A DNA stretch of 64,000 nt from Bacteroidales bacterium (GTDB lineage: Bacteria; Bacteroidota; Bacteroidia; Bacteroidales; VadinHA17), in assembly GCA_016715075.1 (NCBI GenBank), contig JADKBK010000002.1, forward strand, positions 248,001 through 312,000. Direction: 5' to 3'. Shown here in pieces: positions 8,698-18,134 of this stretch (its first letter is position 1; the number at the start of each line of letters is the position of its first letter). The notes under the pieces are model-generated. The model was given only the letters and a program-made list of their open reading frames with translations, had not been told where the DNA came from and made no database searches. A program made the position numbers and the translations under genes.

Positions 8698-10951
8698 TTA
8701 CTTATTGAATACATATTTCTCCTTATCAATCTCCACAAGGAATCTTGACGGGAGATGGAATACGGCATCGTATGAATATATTGACCGGGGAATGTAATAT
8801 AGAGCTCCTCCTTTGCCCGGCTGCAGGCAACGTAAAATAATCTGCGTTCTTCTTCCATCTCCTCAACATTCTTTGCCCTGTTGGACGGGAACATACCCTC
8901 CAGTGCATGGGGAATGAAGACGGCATACCACTCCAGTCCCTTTGCCGAGTGCACTGTGGAAATTGTGACCTTTCCATCTTCTTCGCCTTCATCAATAAGG
9001 GGTTTTGACTGATCCGCTACTCTTTTCGACGGAGGGTCAAGGGCAAAATCGGAGAGGAATTTGTCAAGATCCCTGTACTTTCGAGAAAGGTCGCTTAATA
9101 CTGAAATATCCTGCATCCTTATATAGTAATCATCTGCTCTCTCTTTCAGGATTGGAGCATAGTATTCTATGATAGTCTCTACTTTCCGGGTGAGGGTATA
9201 TTCCGGTTGGCTGGCTTTGGCGAGCATATTCCCAAGCATAATGAGTTCATCATAGAATTTACGCTGCCTGAAGGCCTCAAATGAAAAGGGTTCACTGCTG
9301 TTGTGAAAATCGCTTATAATGCTTCCCGCAGTTACCTGTCCCACACCCCCTATGTATTTAAGAATTCTGTGCCAGGCAACGGCATCTGACGGGTTGTAGG
9401 TGATCCTGAGATAGGAAATTATATCCTTAATATGCATCCTTTCGTTGAACCGGAATCCACCCACAACCACATAAGGAATTCCGCGCTTGCTCAGCTCTAC
9501 CTGGATATACCTGTTATGCCAGTCGGCACGGTTGAGAACTGCAATTTCATTCAGCGGGACATTCTGTTCCGAAAGCTCCATTATCCTGTCAACAATAAAA
9601 ACAGCCTCTTCCTGCTGATCATAGACCCTTGTGATTACAGGTATTGTTTGCCTGTAATTTTTGGTGAAGAGTCTCTTTTATATCCTATCCTGGCGTTATC
9701 TATTATTGAGTTTGTAAAATCAAGGATCTTCTGGTTGCTTCTGTAGTTTTCCTCTATCTTGACTACAACACATTCAGGGTAAGTCTCAGGGAATCTTAAA
9801 ATGTTCTCGTAATTCGCTCCCCTGAAAGCATAGATGCTCTGTGAATCATCACCGACAACCATAATCCTTCTGTGCTTTTCAGCGATGAAATCAACGATCT
9901 CTTTCTGTACAATATTGGTGTCCTGGAATTCATCCACCATCACATACTGATACTGTTTCTGGAGATATTCCCTGAATCTCAGGTTGGCCTTCAGACCATC
10001 CCTCAGGATTTCCATCAGGTCATCAAAATCCAGGATCTTACTGAGAGTTTTATATCTTGAGTAGCCACTGTAAATCAGTTCAATATCCGCGATGTAATCA
10101 ATAAGGCCGGTATATTGTTCATGTACTATCGAACCGATAGTTGTATTCCTGTTTCTTGAGTATGAAATGATATCATGAATTCTCTCCTTGCGCGGGAATT
10201 TTTTATCCTTGGTATTAAATTTTAGTTCGGTTCTTATAAGGTCTATTATATCTTCCGAATCGCTCGCATCAATAATGGTGAAGTTAGGAGGAAGATTGAG
10301 CATGTTTGAATATTTCCTGAGGATGAAGGCTGCGAAGGAGTGAAATCTACCTCCTGTGACATTCCCGACTCTTTTATCCTGGAGAAGCGTTTCCACCCTG
10401 TCAAGCATCTCCCTGGAGGCCTTCCGTGTGAAGGTAAGTAACAATACTGACTGGGCATCGACACCGCTCTCTATAAGATATGAAACCCTGTGAACGATAA
10501 CCCTGGTCTTCCCGCTGCCTGCACCGGCTATCACCAGTACCGGCTTTTCCGTTATAAGCACTGCTGCCAGCTGGGAAGGATTCAGTGCACTCAGGTAATT
10601 GACCTTAAACTTACTGAGATCCTTCTTCCCGAAACTCTCTTCATCGATATTTTTCTTTTCAATTGAAACAGCTATCCTCTGTAATTCGGATATCTTCCGG
10701 TCGAGCTCTTCCGAAGTCTCCATCTCAGGATATTCCTCCCATTCCACCGATTGTATATCCTTGAACTCCTCCACTCCGTTTTTCTGAGGAACAGATACTG
10801 CACCGGTTATCTGCTTAAGAAAGCTGTCAAGCAGATCCAGCTTTGAAACCGGCTTCCCGGGTCCGGCATCTTCAAATCGTTTGATTATTCCGTCTGAATT
10901 TCCATCCTGACCGGGAACCTTCTTCTTACCTTCCTTTTCGTGATCTGACAT
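8698..10951 (-). pseudogene. UvrD/PcrA-family DNA helicase with two apparent single-base frameshifts
   Basis: The helicase motifs are complete but spread over three frames. The first frame (10951 to ~9650) holds Walker A AGAGSGKT, DEFQDTN and GDDSQSIYAFRGA. The second (~9646 to ~8790) holds STVHSAKGLEW and FYVACSRAKEELYITFP. The third gives RSIYSYDAVFHLPSRFLVEI and ends NK at a TAA at 8698. Adding one A to the AAA run at 9647-9649 and one C to the CCCC run at 8787-8790 (minus-strand bases) joins all three into one 751-residue SF1A helicase. As written, the second frame would instead run on to 8607 and overlap the neighbouring gene with an unrelated tail. Both faults are single losses in homopolymers, so sequencing error is more likely than decay. 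Role: 3'-5' DNA unwinding in repair or replication restart. Confidence 0.85.
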
Positions 10952-11266
10952 GGCTGATTAAAATCTGATCATTCTTCAAAGTGAAATATAAGTTATTCGT
11001 TGGAATAATCGATATGAGTAGCCCCTGTTATTTATTATTAGACCTCGCGTCCCTTTGTATATGCATTTGCGAGCCATGGTGTTTAAACTTTAAAGCCTTA
11101 AACACAAAGGACACTAAGGTCCAGATAGCTATGTAATACTTCAGTATTATGGTAATAGATTATGTAATTTGATGAAGCTAATTATTAAGCGAATCTTTGT
11201 GCACATCATACATTTCGGGTAAATTGTATATCAGATTAAGATTTAAGTGGAATTGTGAATGGTCAG

Positions 11267-11436
11267 TGAGATTCCTCGCTTCGCTCGGAATGACAATCTA
11301 ATGTATTGTTAGAGAGGGAGAAGCGGCGATTCGGCAGAAATCTTTTTTCACTAAGTTAAGTATCATTCGAATCGCCGCTTCTCCCTCCCCTCTCCTTATA
11401 ATGAACTGTCATTTCTGAGCGAAGCGAGGAATCTCA
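11267..11436. repeat. Nested double inverted repeat
   Basis: The outer arms are 11267-11294 (starts TGAGATTCCTCGCTTCGCTC) and 11407-11436 (its near-complement, ends GAAGCGAGGAATCTCA). The inner arms are 11311-11334 (AGAGGGAGAAGCGGCGATTC) and 11366-11394 (GAATCGCCGCTTCTCCCTC). About 31 bp separates the inner arms. There is no transposase or ORF inside. The outer-arm word is one I recall from intergenic repeats in many genomes, but I cannot verify that here. Confidence 0.8.
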
Positions 11437-11544
11437 TGGATCTTATTCATTCATATTTAACATTGTATTTCAGCGTATTAGGGTATGTGATTTCAGAACA
11501 TTATATAGATATTTACAAAGATTAGCTTCAGAAGGAGGGTAAAA

Positions 11545-11570
11545 TAGGGATAGGTCGCAACCCGTCCCTA
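11545..11570. repeat. Degenerate copy of the TAGGGAC palindrome
   Basis: TAGGGATAGGTCG is followed by CAACCCGTCCCTA, an imperfect palindrome with a few mismatches. The right half matches the perfect 30 bp palindrome at 36741-36770, so both look like members of one dispersed element. Confidence 0.6.
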
Positions 11571-11652
11571 CTGAATTGCAATGTTAATATCCATTTGCCT
11601 TTAATTATCCTCCCTGAAAAACCTTTTAAAGACTTCTTAATGTGACGGCTAT

Positions 11653-11692
11653 AGGGTTTGGGGTTAGATACAGACTTTTCAACAGCCCCCCT
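11653..11692. repeat. Dispersed GGGTTTGGGG...CAGACTTTT repeat, copy 1
   Basis: AGGGTTTGGGGTTAGATACAGACTTTTCAACAGCCCCC-like sequence matches 17979-18018 at most positions (shared words GGGTTTGGGG, TAGA, ACAGACTTTT, CAA, AGCCCC). Both copies are intergenic. Confidence 0.6.
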
Positions 11693-12045
11693 GACAATTT
11701 CTAATTTCTCTAAAAACTGAATCCGGCTTACAATTTATCCTGGAAGTATGATTTGTACAAAAAGTAGCTGAATTAGAGTTATGTTTTGTCCGTATAATAA
11801 ATTTATTGTTCAAAATAAATAAAATAAATATAAAATAATTAAAAAATATTTTAATATTTATAAAAAATTATATATCAAATATATAAAAATATAAAATCGT
11901 ATAATTACAACAAAATATTACTTAAAAAAACGCACATAACGACTCAAATAAAGTATAATAAAGTGAACAAAATTAATTTCATGATGTTTATTGTTCAAAT
12001 GCAGTTAAAAACTAAAAAGAAGAATAATAATTAAATCTGGAAATC

Positions 12046-13899
12046 ATGAAAAAGCAAAATTTATTTCTGATGAGTATAGCTCTGACAGGGCTATTGTTTT
12101 TTCCCTCCTGTGATAAGGATGAGGATAAACCGTCGGCAACCAAAGACATTATACAGGTCGCCCAGTCAAAATCAAATCTTAGTACATTTGTTACCGCTGT
12201 AAATGCAGCCGGATTAACATCTGCCCTTAAAGGTACCGGACCCTTTACCGTGTTTGCTCCATCAAACGCTGCTTTCGCTAATCTGGATGCAGCTACTCTG
12301 GAAGCTTTACTCGCTGATCCTGCAGCACTTGCTGACTTACTTAAATACCATGTCGTAAGTGGTGAAAAAATGTCCGGTTCTCTTGCCAGCGGAGCAGTTT
12401 CAACATTGCTTTCGGGGAAATCAATTAATGTTACAGTATCCGGCGGCATGGTTACACTAAATGGTACCTCAGGCGTTGAGACAGCTGACCTTGATGCATC
12501 AAATGGTGTGATACATATTATTGACGAAGTTTTAATATATCCTGGTTTTGAGGTTCCAAAGAAAAGTATTTATGGACTGGCAGCTTCGACTCCTTCATTG
12601 AGTATATTGAAAACAGCTCTTGACATGTTCCCTGATCTGAAGTCTGCATTGGATTCAGATGGATCATTTACAGTATTTGCTCCAACAAATGATGCTTTTG
12701 TCGCACTATTGGGAGTCACAGGACAGGCTGGTCTGAGTGATATTCCTGAATCAGTGATTGAAAGATTACTGAAGTATCATGTAATAGCGGGTGCTTCACT
12801 GATGTCCACTGATCTTACTGATGGACAGCAGGCTGCTACACTTTTAAGTGCTGATGATAAGATCACTGTTGGCATAGATGGAACTTCCGTTACAATAAAC
12901 GGCGCTAATGTTACAGCAGCTGATGTTGAAGGCAGCAATGGTATTGTTCATATTGTTGATGCGGTACTTGTACCTGCCCTTGAACTAAGCATTGTAAACA
13001 CAATTGTAGAACCGGCTTATTTCAACAAGAATTTCTCAATCCTTACTGAAGCAGTTGTGAAAGCTGATCTTCTTGGTACTTTAACCAATCCTTCAGCAAG
13101 CCTAACCTTATTTGCTCCTGACAATGCTGCTTTTGCTGCTGCCGGGATTACAAGTATTGCAGGTCTGACAGCATCTGATCTGACTCCTATTTTGACGTAT
13201 CATGTTCTTGGCAGTGAGGTTTTTGCCAATGCTTTGCCACCTACAGGTTCAGCTGTAACAACATTGAACGGACCTTTTTACCTGAGCATTAATCCAACTG
13301 GAGTCTTTATTAACGGTTTGACAAAAGTTACCACAGCAACTATTTCAGGAGGTGCCCTTGATTATACAAATGGTGTTGTACATCTGATTAACAGGACATT
13401 ATTGCCTGCTACAAAGAATGTAGTTGAGATAGCTGTTGCAGCTTCTCAGGCAGCTACGGGAGCAGAATTCGGTCAGCTGGTTGCTGCACTTACCGCTGTT
13501 GAGAATGATCCGACTGCAGCTAATCTGATTACAATACTAAGCGGAACAGGTCCATTTACAGTATTTGCTCCTACTGATGCTGCATTTGCATCATTGTATA
13601 CTCTTGCCGGTGTGGCAAATTTTGATGCTCTTGTTACTGCAGTAGGTATTCCGACTATTGAGGCTGTTTTAAAATATCATGTTCTGGGTGCAAGAGTATT
13701 CTCATCCGATCTGCCAAACCTGTCGGGTAATGTTGTGGCAACACTAGGTGGCAATATAACTCTTAATCTGGGTTCACTTACAATCACCGACACTGATGCC
13801 GCGCTGAATCTTGGTACTGCTGATGCCACTATTACAGCTACTGATATAGCTGGTACAAACGGTGTGATACATGTAATCAATCAGGTTCTGTTACCATAA
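12046..13899 (+). CDS. Lipoprotein with four fasciclin (FAS1) domains
   Basis: The 617-residue product has a lipoprotein signal (LLFFPSC, Cys22), then four FAS1 repeats at about 35-165, 170-310, 315-450 and 460-617. Each repeat carries the H1 box (GPFTVFAPSNAAF, GSFTVFAPTNDAF, ASLTLFAPDNAAF, GPFTVFAPTDAAF), a central KYHV/TYHV and a final NGV(I/V)H(V/I/L)I box. FAS1 proteins mediate adhesion or bind ligands at the cell surface. A signal-II lipoprotein in this phylum may be surface-exposed. It is monocistronic: a strong terminator follows 30 bp downstream, before the MerR gene. The upstream 1.1 kb is AT-rich and gene-free. Confidence 0.92.
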   Translation: MKKQNLFLMSIALTGLLFFPSCDKDEDKPSATKDIIQVAQSKSNLSTFVTAVNAAGLTSALKGTGPFTVFAPSNAAFANLDAATLEALLADPAALADLLKYHVVSGEKMSGSLASGAVSTLLSGKSINVTVSGGMVTLNGTSGVETADLDASNGVIHIIDEVLIYPGFEVPKKSIYGLAASTPSLSILKTALDMFPDLKSALDSDGSFTVFAPTNDAFVALLGVTGQAGLSDIPESVIERLLKYHVIAGASLMSTDLTDGQQAATLLSADDKITVGIDGTSVTINGANVTAADVEGSNGIVHIVDAVLVPALELSIVNTIVEPAYFNKNFSILTEAVVKADLLGTLTNPSASLTLFAPDNAAFAAAGITSIAGLTASDLTPILTYHVLGSEVFANALPPTGSAVTTLNGPFYLSINPTGVFINGLTKVTTATISGGALDYTNGVVHLINRTLLPATKNVVEIAVAASQAATGAEFGQLVAALTAVENDPTAANLITILSGTGPFTVFAPTDAAFASLYTLAGVANFDALVTAVGIPTIEAVLKYHVLGARVFSSDLPNLSGNVVATLGGNITLNLGSLTITDTDAALNLGTADATITATDIAGTNGVIHVINQVLLP

Positions 13900-13928
13900 T
13901 CAATATATTAATAGAACTTATTTAAAAA

Positions 13929-13960
13929 AATCTGCAACAAATAAGTTGCAGATTTTTTTT
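13929..13960 (+). terminator. Rho-independent terminator of the fasciclin gene
   Basis: Stem TCTGCAAC / GTTGCAGA with loop AAATAA, followed by eight T. It lies 30 bp after the fasciclin stop and separates that gene from the regulator at 14027. Confidence 0.9.
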
Positions 13961-14026
13961 CTCCCGATTGTTACATTAATCATCAGAAAAAAAATTCGTG
14001 TATATTTATAATCTTTATAAAATAAA

Positions 14027-14899
14027 ATGGAACTTTATTCAATCAAGGATCTTGATAAGTTGTCCGGGATTAAGGCTCATACCATACGTGTATGGGAGAG
14101 GAGGTACAAGATAGTCAGGCCTCAGAGAACAGGAACCAACCGGAGACGATATGACGACAACGACCTCAGAAGGATCATCAATATTTCCATTCTCAGACGT
14201 AATGGGTTTAAGATATCTGAAATTGCAAAATTTTCCTCGTCTGAAATAGAACAGAAGGTCTCCTTCCTTTCAAAAGACCTTTTCCATTCCGATACACAGA
14301 TCGACTCCCTTGTTGTGCTGATGGTTGATCACAATGAGAAAGGTGTAAATGAGTTACTTATGAGATCGATGATGAACAGGGGCATTGAAGAGACAATGAA
14401 TTCAATTGTTTTCCCTTTCCTGCAAAGGATAGGTATTATGTGGCAGACCGGGACAGCTGATATCGGTTCTGAACATTATATGACAAATATCTTCCGGCAG
14501 AAACTTATTGCCTCCATAGATGCTCTTTCTCCGGTTTCAAATCCAAAAGGGAAGAGGGTAATTCTATTTCTTCCCGAGAATGAATTCCATGAGATCGGAC
14601 TGTTGTTTTTTAATTATCTGATCAGAAAGATGGGACATGATACATTGTATCTTGGTCAGTCAACGCCTCTCTTCTCCGTGGTTAAAGTCAACACTGCCTG
14701 GAAAGCGGACATTATTATTACAGGTTTAATTGTGGGATCCACTGAGGTCAGCAGGGAGGAATATTTACTCCACCTGAACGGTTCATTCCCAAAACAAAAA
14801 ATCTTCGTTGCAGGGGGCCTTGCTGAAACAGCAGTTAAGCTGAAGCTTCCTAATGTTTCACCACTTTGGTCTGCTGCTGATCTTAATTCATTTCTTTAG
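14027..14899 (+). CDS. MerR-family regulator with cobalamin-binding domain (CarH/LitR-like)
   Basis: The 290-residue protein has a MerR winged helix at residues 1-70 (YSIKDLDKLSGIKAHTIRVW, then RTGTNRRRYDDNDLRRI). A helical B12-capping domain follows with W139 and the E149-H150 pair (Wx9EH). The B12-binding Rossmann domain carries E186-x-H188-x-x-G191, the motif whose His ligates cobalt. These are the residues known in light-sensing CarH. The protein therefore probably binds adenosylcobalamin and controls genes by light or B12 state. Target genes are unknown; none adjacent is a carotenoid gene. The start at ATG 14027 follows an AT-rich leader with TATAATCTTTATAAAATAAA. Confidence 0.9.
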   Translation: MELYSIKDLDKLSGIKAHTIRVWERRYKIVRPQRTGTNRRRYDDNDLRRIINISILRRNGFKISEIAKFSSSEIEQKVSFLSKDLFHSDTQIDSLVVLMVDHNEKGVNELLMRSMMNRGIEETMNSIVFPFLQRIGIMWQTGTADIGSEHYMTNIFRQKLIASIDALSPVSNPKGKRVILFLPENEFHEIGLLFFNYLIRKMGHDTLYLGQSTPLFSVVKVNTAWKADIIITGLIVGSTEVSREEYLLHLNGSFPKQKIFVAGGLAETAVKLKLPNVSPLWSAADLNSFL

Positions 14900-14913
14900 A
14901 AGAAGAAAAAAAA

Positions 14914-16911
14914 TCACTGGTATTTGATAATCTTGCAATAATCATGAAAATTGCCAGTGGTCAGGTTACAGATATATATTCCTTTTTGTAAGGGGGTTCC
15001 GTTATCGTTACATCCATTCCAGGCTACGGTCTTTTCACCCGGTTCCTGAATTTCATCTGTGAGAGTACATACTTTTATCCCGGTAAGGGTATAGACTGAT
15101 AATGACACATGGTTTTCCGCAGGAAGAGTATAGGATATCGTGGCTGAGTAAATCACAGGATTGGGTATTACCTTAAGATTTAGTGGTGACTGATCTCTTA
15201 CATTTTCCACCCCGACCTCTCCAAATTCCCTGACGGTTGCAGTATCCTGATCTGTAATATGGATATTGTCAAACCAGATCTGTTCTCCTGCAGTTCCGGC
15301 ATCTTCCATAGAGATCTCAAATCTGTCAATTGCTGACCAGTCAAAGTTGCCTGCAGGAAAATACCAGGTATTATTATCCCACGATCCTTTCTCTTCTAGT
15401 GAAGAAAGCGGAATATTTACATGATGCCATTTTCTGTCCCAGGTGACATTCGTTTCATCAATGGTAGTCCCCATTCTCCACGGATGATCGTTGGGTTCAG
15501 TGGTTTTTGTATCAAGGAATCTCAAATCAAATTTTATTCCTGAAAGGTTACCCCTGATCATAAAGTCAAGAGCATATCCTTCCTCCGCCAGTTTTGAGAA
15601 ATCACGGTCGGGATTGAAATCAAATCCGACTGAATTGTATTGACTGAACCCGTGCCAGTAAAGGCAATAATTGTCATTGTTGGGCATATCGCCGGAGTAG
15701 AAGTTTACTTTACCCGAACCTGAGCTGACATCATAGATCTGAGGTTCTATATAATCAGAGTAAATCAGAAATCCAGCCGAGTCGGGTTTGATTGAAAAGG
15801 GAGTCTGTGGCGGGATATTGAAATTGAGAGCTTTGAGAAGGTAAACATTCAGATCATGTCCGAACAGCTCATTTGAATTCTTATTAAAGAGGCCGAAAGT
15901 ACCTTTGTAATCCCAGGTTGTCCAGGGAATATTATTCTCCTCAAAGTACTGTCTGACACTTTCGTACCAGAAGTTTCTGTCTGCCGTATTACTGTTAGGG
16001 ATATATACCCCGAATTCGCCGCAAAAAATCCTGACATTCCTGTTGTTCCTGAAGTTTACAGCAATGTCGATCAGCTGTTTGACATGATTCATTGTTCCCT
16101 CGGATGGATAATTGTTCAGGCTGCTTTCAATCCAGGTTCCCCTGAGGGAAGGGGGGCATACAGGCATTGAAACCGCATTATAAGGGAATGGGACACCTGC
16201 CAGAGGTTCCATTGATGGTACGGTCCATGTGGCGCCCTGGTGGGTGAACATGAAAGGGTCATAAAAGTGGAATGTATATAGCAGATTTTCATCTGAATAG
16301 AGGGGCAGGATTGACAGTTCGCTATATGAGTTGTACCCTGATCCACCCACTACAATTGTATGCCGGGTATCCTTTTCGCGTATCGCTGTAATGACCTGGC
16401 TTTGTATTGTTCCCCAGGCTGCAGTGGATATTCCGTGGGGTTCATTCAGGATTTCATATAAAATGTAATCTGAACGGTCTTTGAGATGGGTAGCCGTCTG
16501 CGACCATACCTTTACAAGGATATTTCCGATATCAGGACTTGTATCAACATTAGGATCAAAAGTATGATTGTCAATCATCAGGTAGATGTTAAGATCTTCG
16601 CACCATGTTATTACAGAATCAAGAAACGAAACGTAAAGAGGATCAAGAGTATATGAAGGACTTCCTGAGGTCATGCTGTGCATGTTTATCGGCAGACGGA
16701 TGACATCACAACCAAGACTTTTAATATTTGCTATATCCTGTTTTGTAAACTTGGTAAACTGTATCTGCCCCGGGCTGTTAACCTGGAACCATCCTGTAAG
16801 ATTTACTCCCCGGCTGAAAGGGGCTTGTGAGGATCCAGCCAGGGAGTAAAAAAGAGTCAGAATAATAATTGTCAATATTTTAATTTCTTTCCTGATCATA
16901 ATTTCTTTCAC
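14914..16911 (-). CDS. Secreted GH5 glycoside hydrolase (cellulase-like) with T9SS C-terminal domain
   Basis: The 665-residue enzyme has a signal peptide (about 1-29), then a GH5 barrel at about 30-370. SRGVNLTGWFQ opens it; the acid/base Glu157 is in ILNEPHG and the nucleophile Glu299 in FCGEFGVYIPN. Residues ~390-560 are a beta-sandwich typical of carbohydrate-binding modules. The last ~85 residues (VIPNPVIYSATISYTLPAEN, then GIYICNLTTG and a Lys-rich end) form a FlgD-like T9SS sorting domain, so it is exported across the outer membrane and may be surface-anchored. The likely substrate is a beta-1,4-glucan or mannan; which one cannot be read here. A second in-frame ATG four codons in is also possible. 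It ends 14 bp from the convergent regulator gene. Confidence 0.92.
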   Translation of the reverse strand: MKEIMIRKEIKILTIIILTLFYSLAGSSQAPFSRGVNLTGWFQVNSPGQIQFTKFTKQDIANIKSLGCDVIRLPINMHSMTSGSPSYTLDPLYVSFLDSVITWCEDLNIYLMIDNHTFDPNVDTSPDIGNILVKVWSQTATHLKDRSDYILYEILNEPHGISTAAWGTIQSQVITAIREKDTRHTIVVGGSGYNSYSELSILPLYSDENLLYTFHFYDPFMFTHQGATWTVPSMEPLAGVPFPYNAVSMPVCPPSLRGTWIESSLNNYPSEGTMNHVKQLIDIAVNFRNNRNVRIFCGEFGVYIPNSNTADRNFWYESVRQYFEENNIPWTTWDYKGTFGLFNKNSNELFGHDLNVYLLKALNFNIPPQTPFSIKPDSAGFLIYSDYIEPQIYDVSSGSGKVNFYSGDMPNNDNYCLYWHGFSQYNSVGFDFNPDRDFSKLAEEGYALDFMIRGNLSGIKFDLRFLDTKTTEPNDHPWRMGTTIDETNVTWDRKWHHVNIPLSSLEEKGSWDNNTWYFPAGNFDWSAIDRFEISMEDAGTAGEQIWFDNIHITDQDTATVREFGEVGVENVRDQSPLNLKVIPNPVIYSATISYTLPAENHVSLSVYTLTGIKVCTLTDEIQEPGEKTVAWNGCNDNGTPLQKGIYICNLTTGNFHDYCKIIKYQ

Positions 16912-16958
16912 TGATGTTCAGGACTAAGGTAGGGACAATTCAATTAAATGCCAAGACC

Positions 16959-17723
16959 TTAGTTATCCTGAAGTCTGAACAGTACCGGGAGTGAGAACCA
17001 GACAGGGACAGGGATTCCCTGCTGCTTGCCAGGTTTAAATTTTGGAAGTGTTGATACAACTCTTACGGCTTCATTATCCAGCGAGCTGTCAATACCCCTC
17101 AGGAGCTGTATCCTGTCGACTGAACCATCGGTATTAACAACGAATCTGAGAATAACTCTTCCCTGTATGTTATTCGCGATGGCATCTTCAGGATATGAGA
17201 TATTTTCACTTATATACTTCATAAGCTCAGGTATTCCTCCGGGGTATTCAGGCATCTCTTCGACAAAAACTCTGGGCACGTTCATTTCAGGAGTTACAGG
17301 ATCCGTAGGTTCCACATAAACGTTGGAGTCAGGTACCTCACCGTTCTGTGTAGTCTGAACGAGCTCCTCTGTGGTGAGAGGTATATTTGTGATATCGGCT
17401 GTATCTGTTGAGACTACCGGGGCAAGATTTTGTATCGCTTTTACTAGTTCTGCGGGTGGCTCAGTCACTTTTTGTACCGGGTCTGGCAAAATCGGTTCAG
17501 TCAGTTCAATAATAAACTCTTCGGGTCCCTTGGAAGCTTTTCCCGTTTCTGTGGAGAATGAGAAAAGGGCTATCAGAATTGCACTTAATCCAACTCCTCC
17601 CAGGATAGAAAGGCTCGTTGTGGAATCGTAGCGTTTCCGGAGATCGTAAGCTCCGTACTCCTTGTTTCTGTTCTCAAAGATGATCTCATCAAATCCGGGA
17701 ACATTTTCATTTTTCCTCTTCAT
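16959..17723 (-). CDS. tonB: TonB-family energy transducer
   Basis: The 254-residue protein opens with the Bacteroidota TonB cytoplasmic motif FDEIIFENRNKEYGAYDLRK, then one membrane span at about 37-55 and a Pro/Glu-rich linker (EPILPDPVQKVTEPPAELV). The C-terminal TonB domain (~165-254) contains YPGGIPELMKYISENISYP and GRVILRFVVNTDGS. It would couple the inner-membrane proton gradient to outer-membrane receptors such as the SusC protein at 49.6 kb. No ExbB/ExbD is adjacent. The start ATG is at 17723. It lies upstream of the GH5 gene on the same strand with a 47 bp gap, so cotranscription is possible. Confidence 0.9.
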   Translation of the reverse strand: MKRKNENVPGFDEIIFENRNKEYGAYDLRKRYDSTTSLSILGGVGLSAILIALFSFSTETGKASKGPEEFIIELTEPILPDPVQKVTEPPAELVKAIQNLAPVVSTDTADITNIPLTTEELVQTTQNGEVPDSNVYVEPTDPVTPEMNVPRVFVEEMPEYPGGIPELMKYISENISYPEDAIANNIQGRVILRFVVNTDGSVDRIQLLRGIDSSLDNEAVRVVSTLPKFKPGKQQGIPVPVWFSLPVLFRLQDN

Positions 17724-18134
17724 TTTTTAAAGTTTTAGTTGTTAATACTTACCAGTCAACCGAATCACAACTTTAACAAAGAGAGGTTTTAATCTGATTA
17801 TATAAAAACAAAATCAGGCCAGTTTATTGGAGGAAGATAAAAGACAAAAGACAAAAGTAGAAAGACAAAAGTAAAGAAATAAAAGTGGGAGAGACCCCCA
17901 GCCTTGCTCCGCCGAAGCAGCTACGCGAAGGCGAAAGGGGGGACTTATTTAAAACCAACAAGTTTAAAGCCCCCCTTGGGGGGTTTGGGGGTAGAAACAG
18001 ACTTTTTCAATAGCCCCGAACTTCCAAAAAAACTGTTACATTAATTCTGAAATATTACACTACCGGCAGGCAGGTGTGTAAGTTCTCTTTTTTATATGGA
18101 GATCCATAGAGTTACACAGAATAGATGAGGAGTA
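17724..18134. other. Intergenic region with dispersed repeats
   Basis: This 411 bp gap holds a degenerate tandem of AAGACAAAAG units at about 17837-17876. A C-rich/G-rich pair follows (GACCCCCAGCC near 17893 against CCCCCCTTGGGGGG near 17970). Copy 2 of the GGGTTTGGGG...CAGACTTTT repeat is at 17979-18018. No ORF is credible. The tonB promoter should lie at its left end. Confidence 0.55.
17979..18018. repeat. Dispersed GGGTTTGGGG...CAGACTTTT repeat, copy 2
   Basis: GGGGTTTGGGGGTAGAAACAG runs into ACTTTTTCAATAGCCCC, matching copy 1 at 11653-11692 at most positions. A partial echo (GGTTTGGTTTGACTTTTTCAAT) occurs near 26635-26660. Confidence 0.6.

Larger units (their letters stand above)
10952..12045. 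other. 1.1 kb gene-free, repeat-rich intergenic region
   Basis: No credible ORF is present. It holds a nested inverted repeat (11267-11436), a degenerate palindrome (11545-11570), and a block shared with another intergenic region (11653-11692). About 11790-12000 is extremely AT-rich, and the region ends at the fasciclin gene's start. The AT-rich stretch probably contains that gene's promoter, but no full TTTG/TAnnTTTG pair stands out. A phrase near 11100, ACACAAAGGACACTAAGG, resembles one near 35100-35130. Confidence 0.6.

Noticed and set aside
10952..12045. tRNA or ncRNA gene in the 1.1 kb gap
   Set aside because: I looked for cloverleaf arms and the TTCGAATC-type T-loop; none is present. 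The repeats explain the structure seen.
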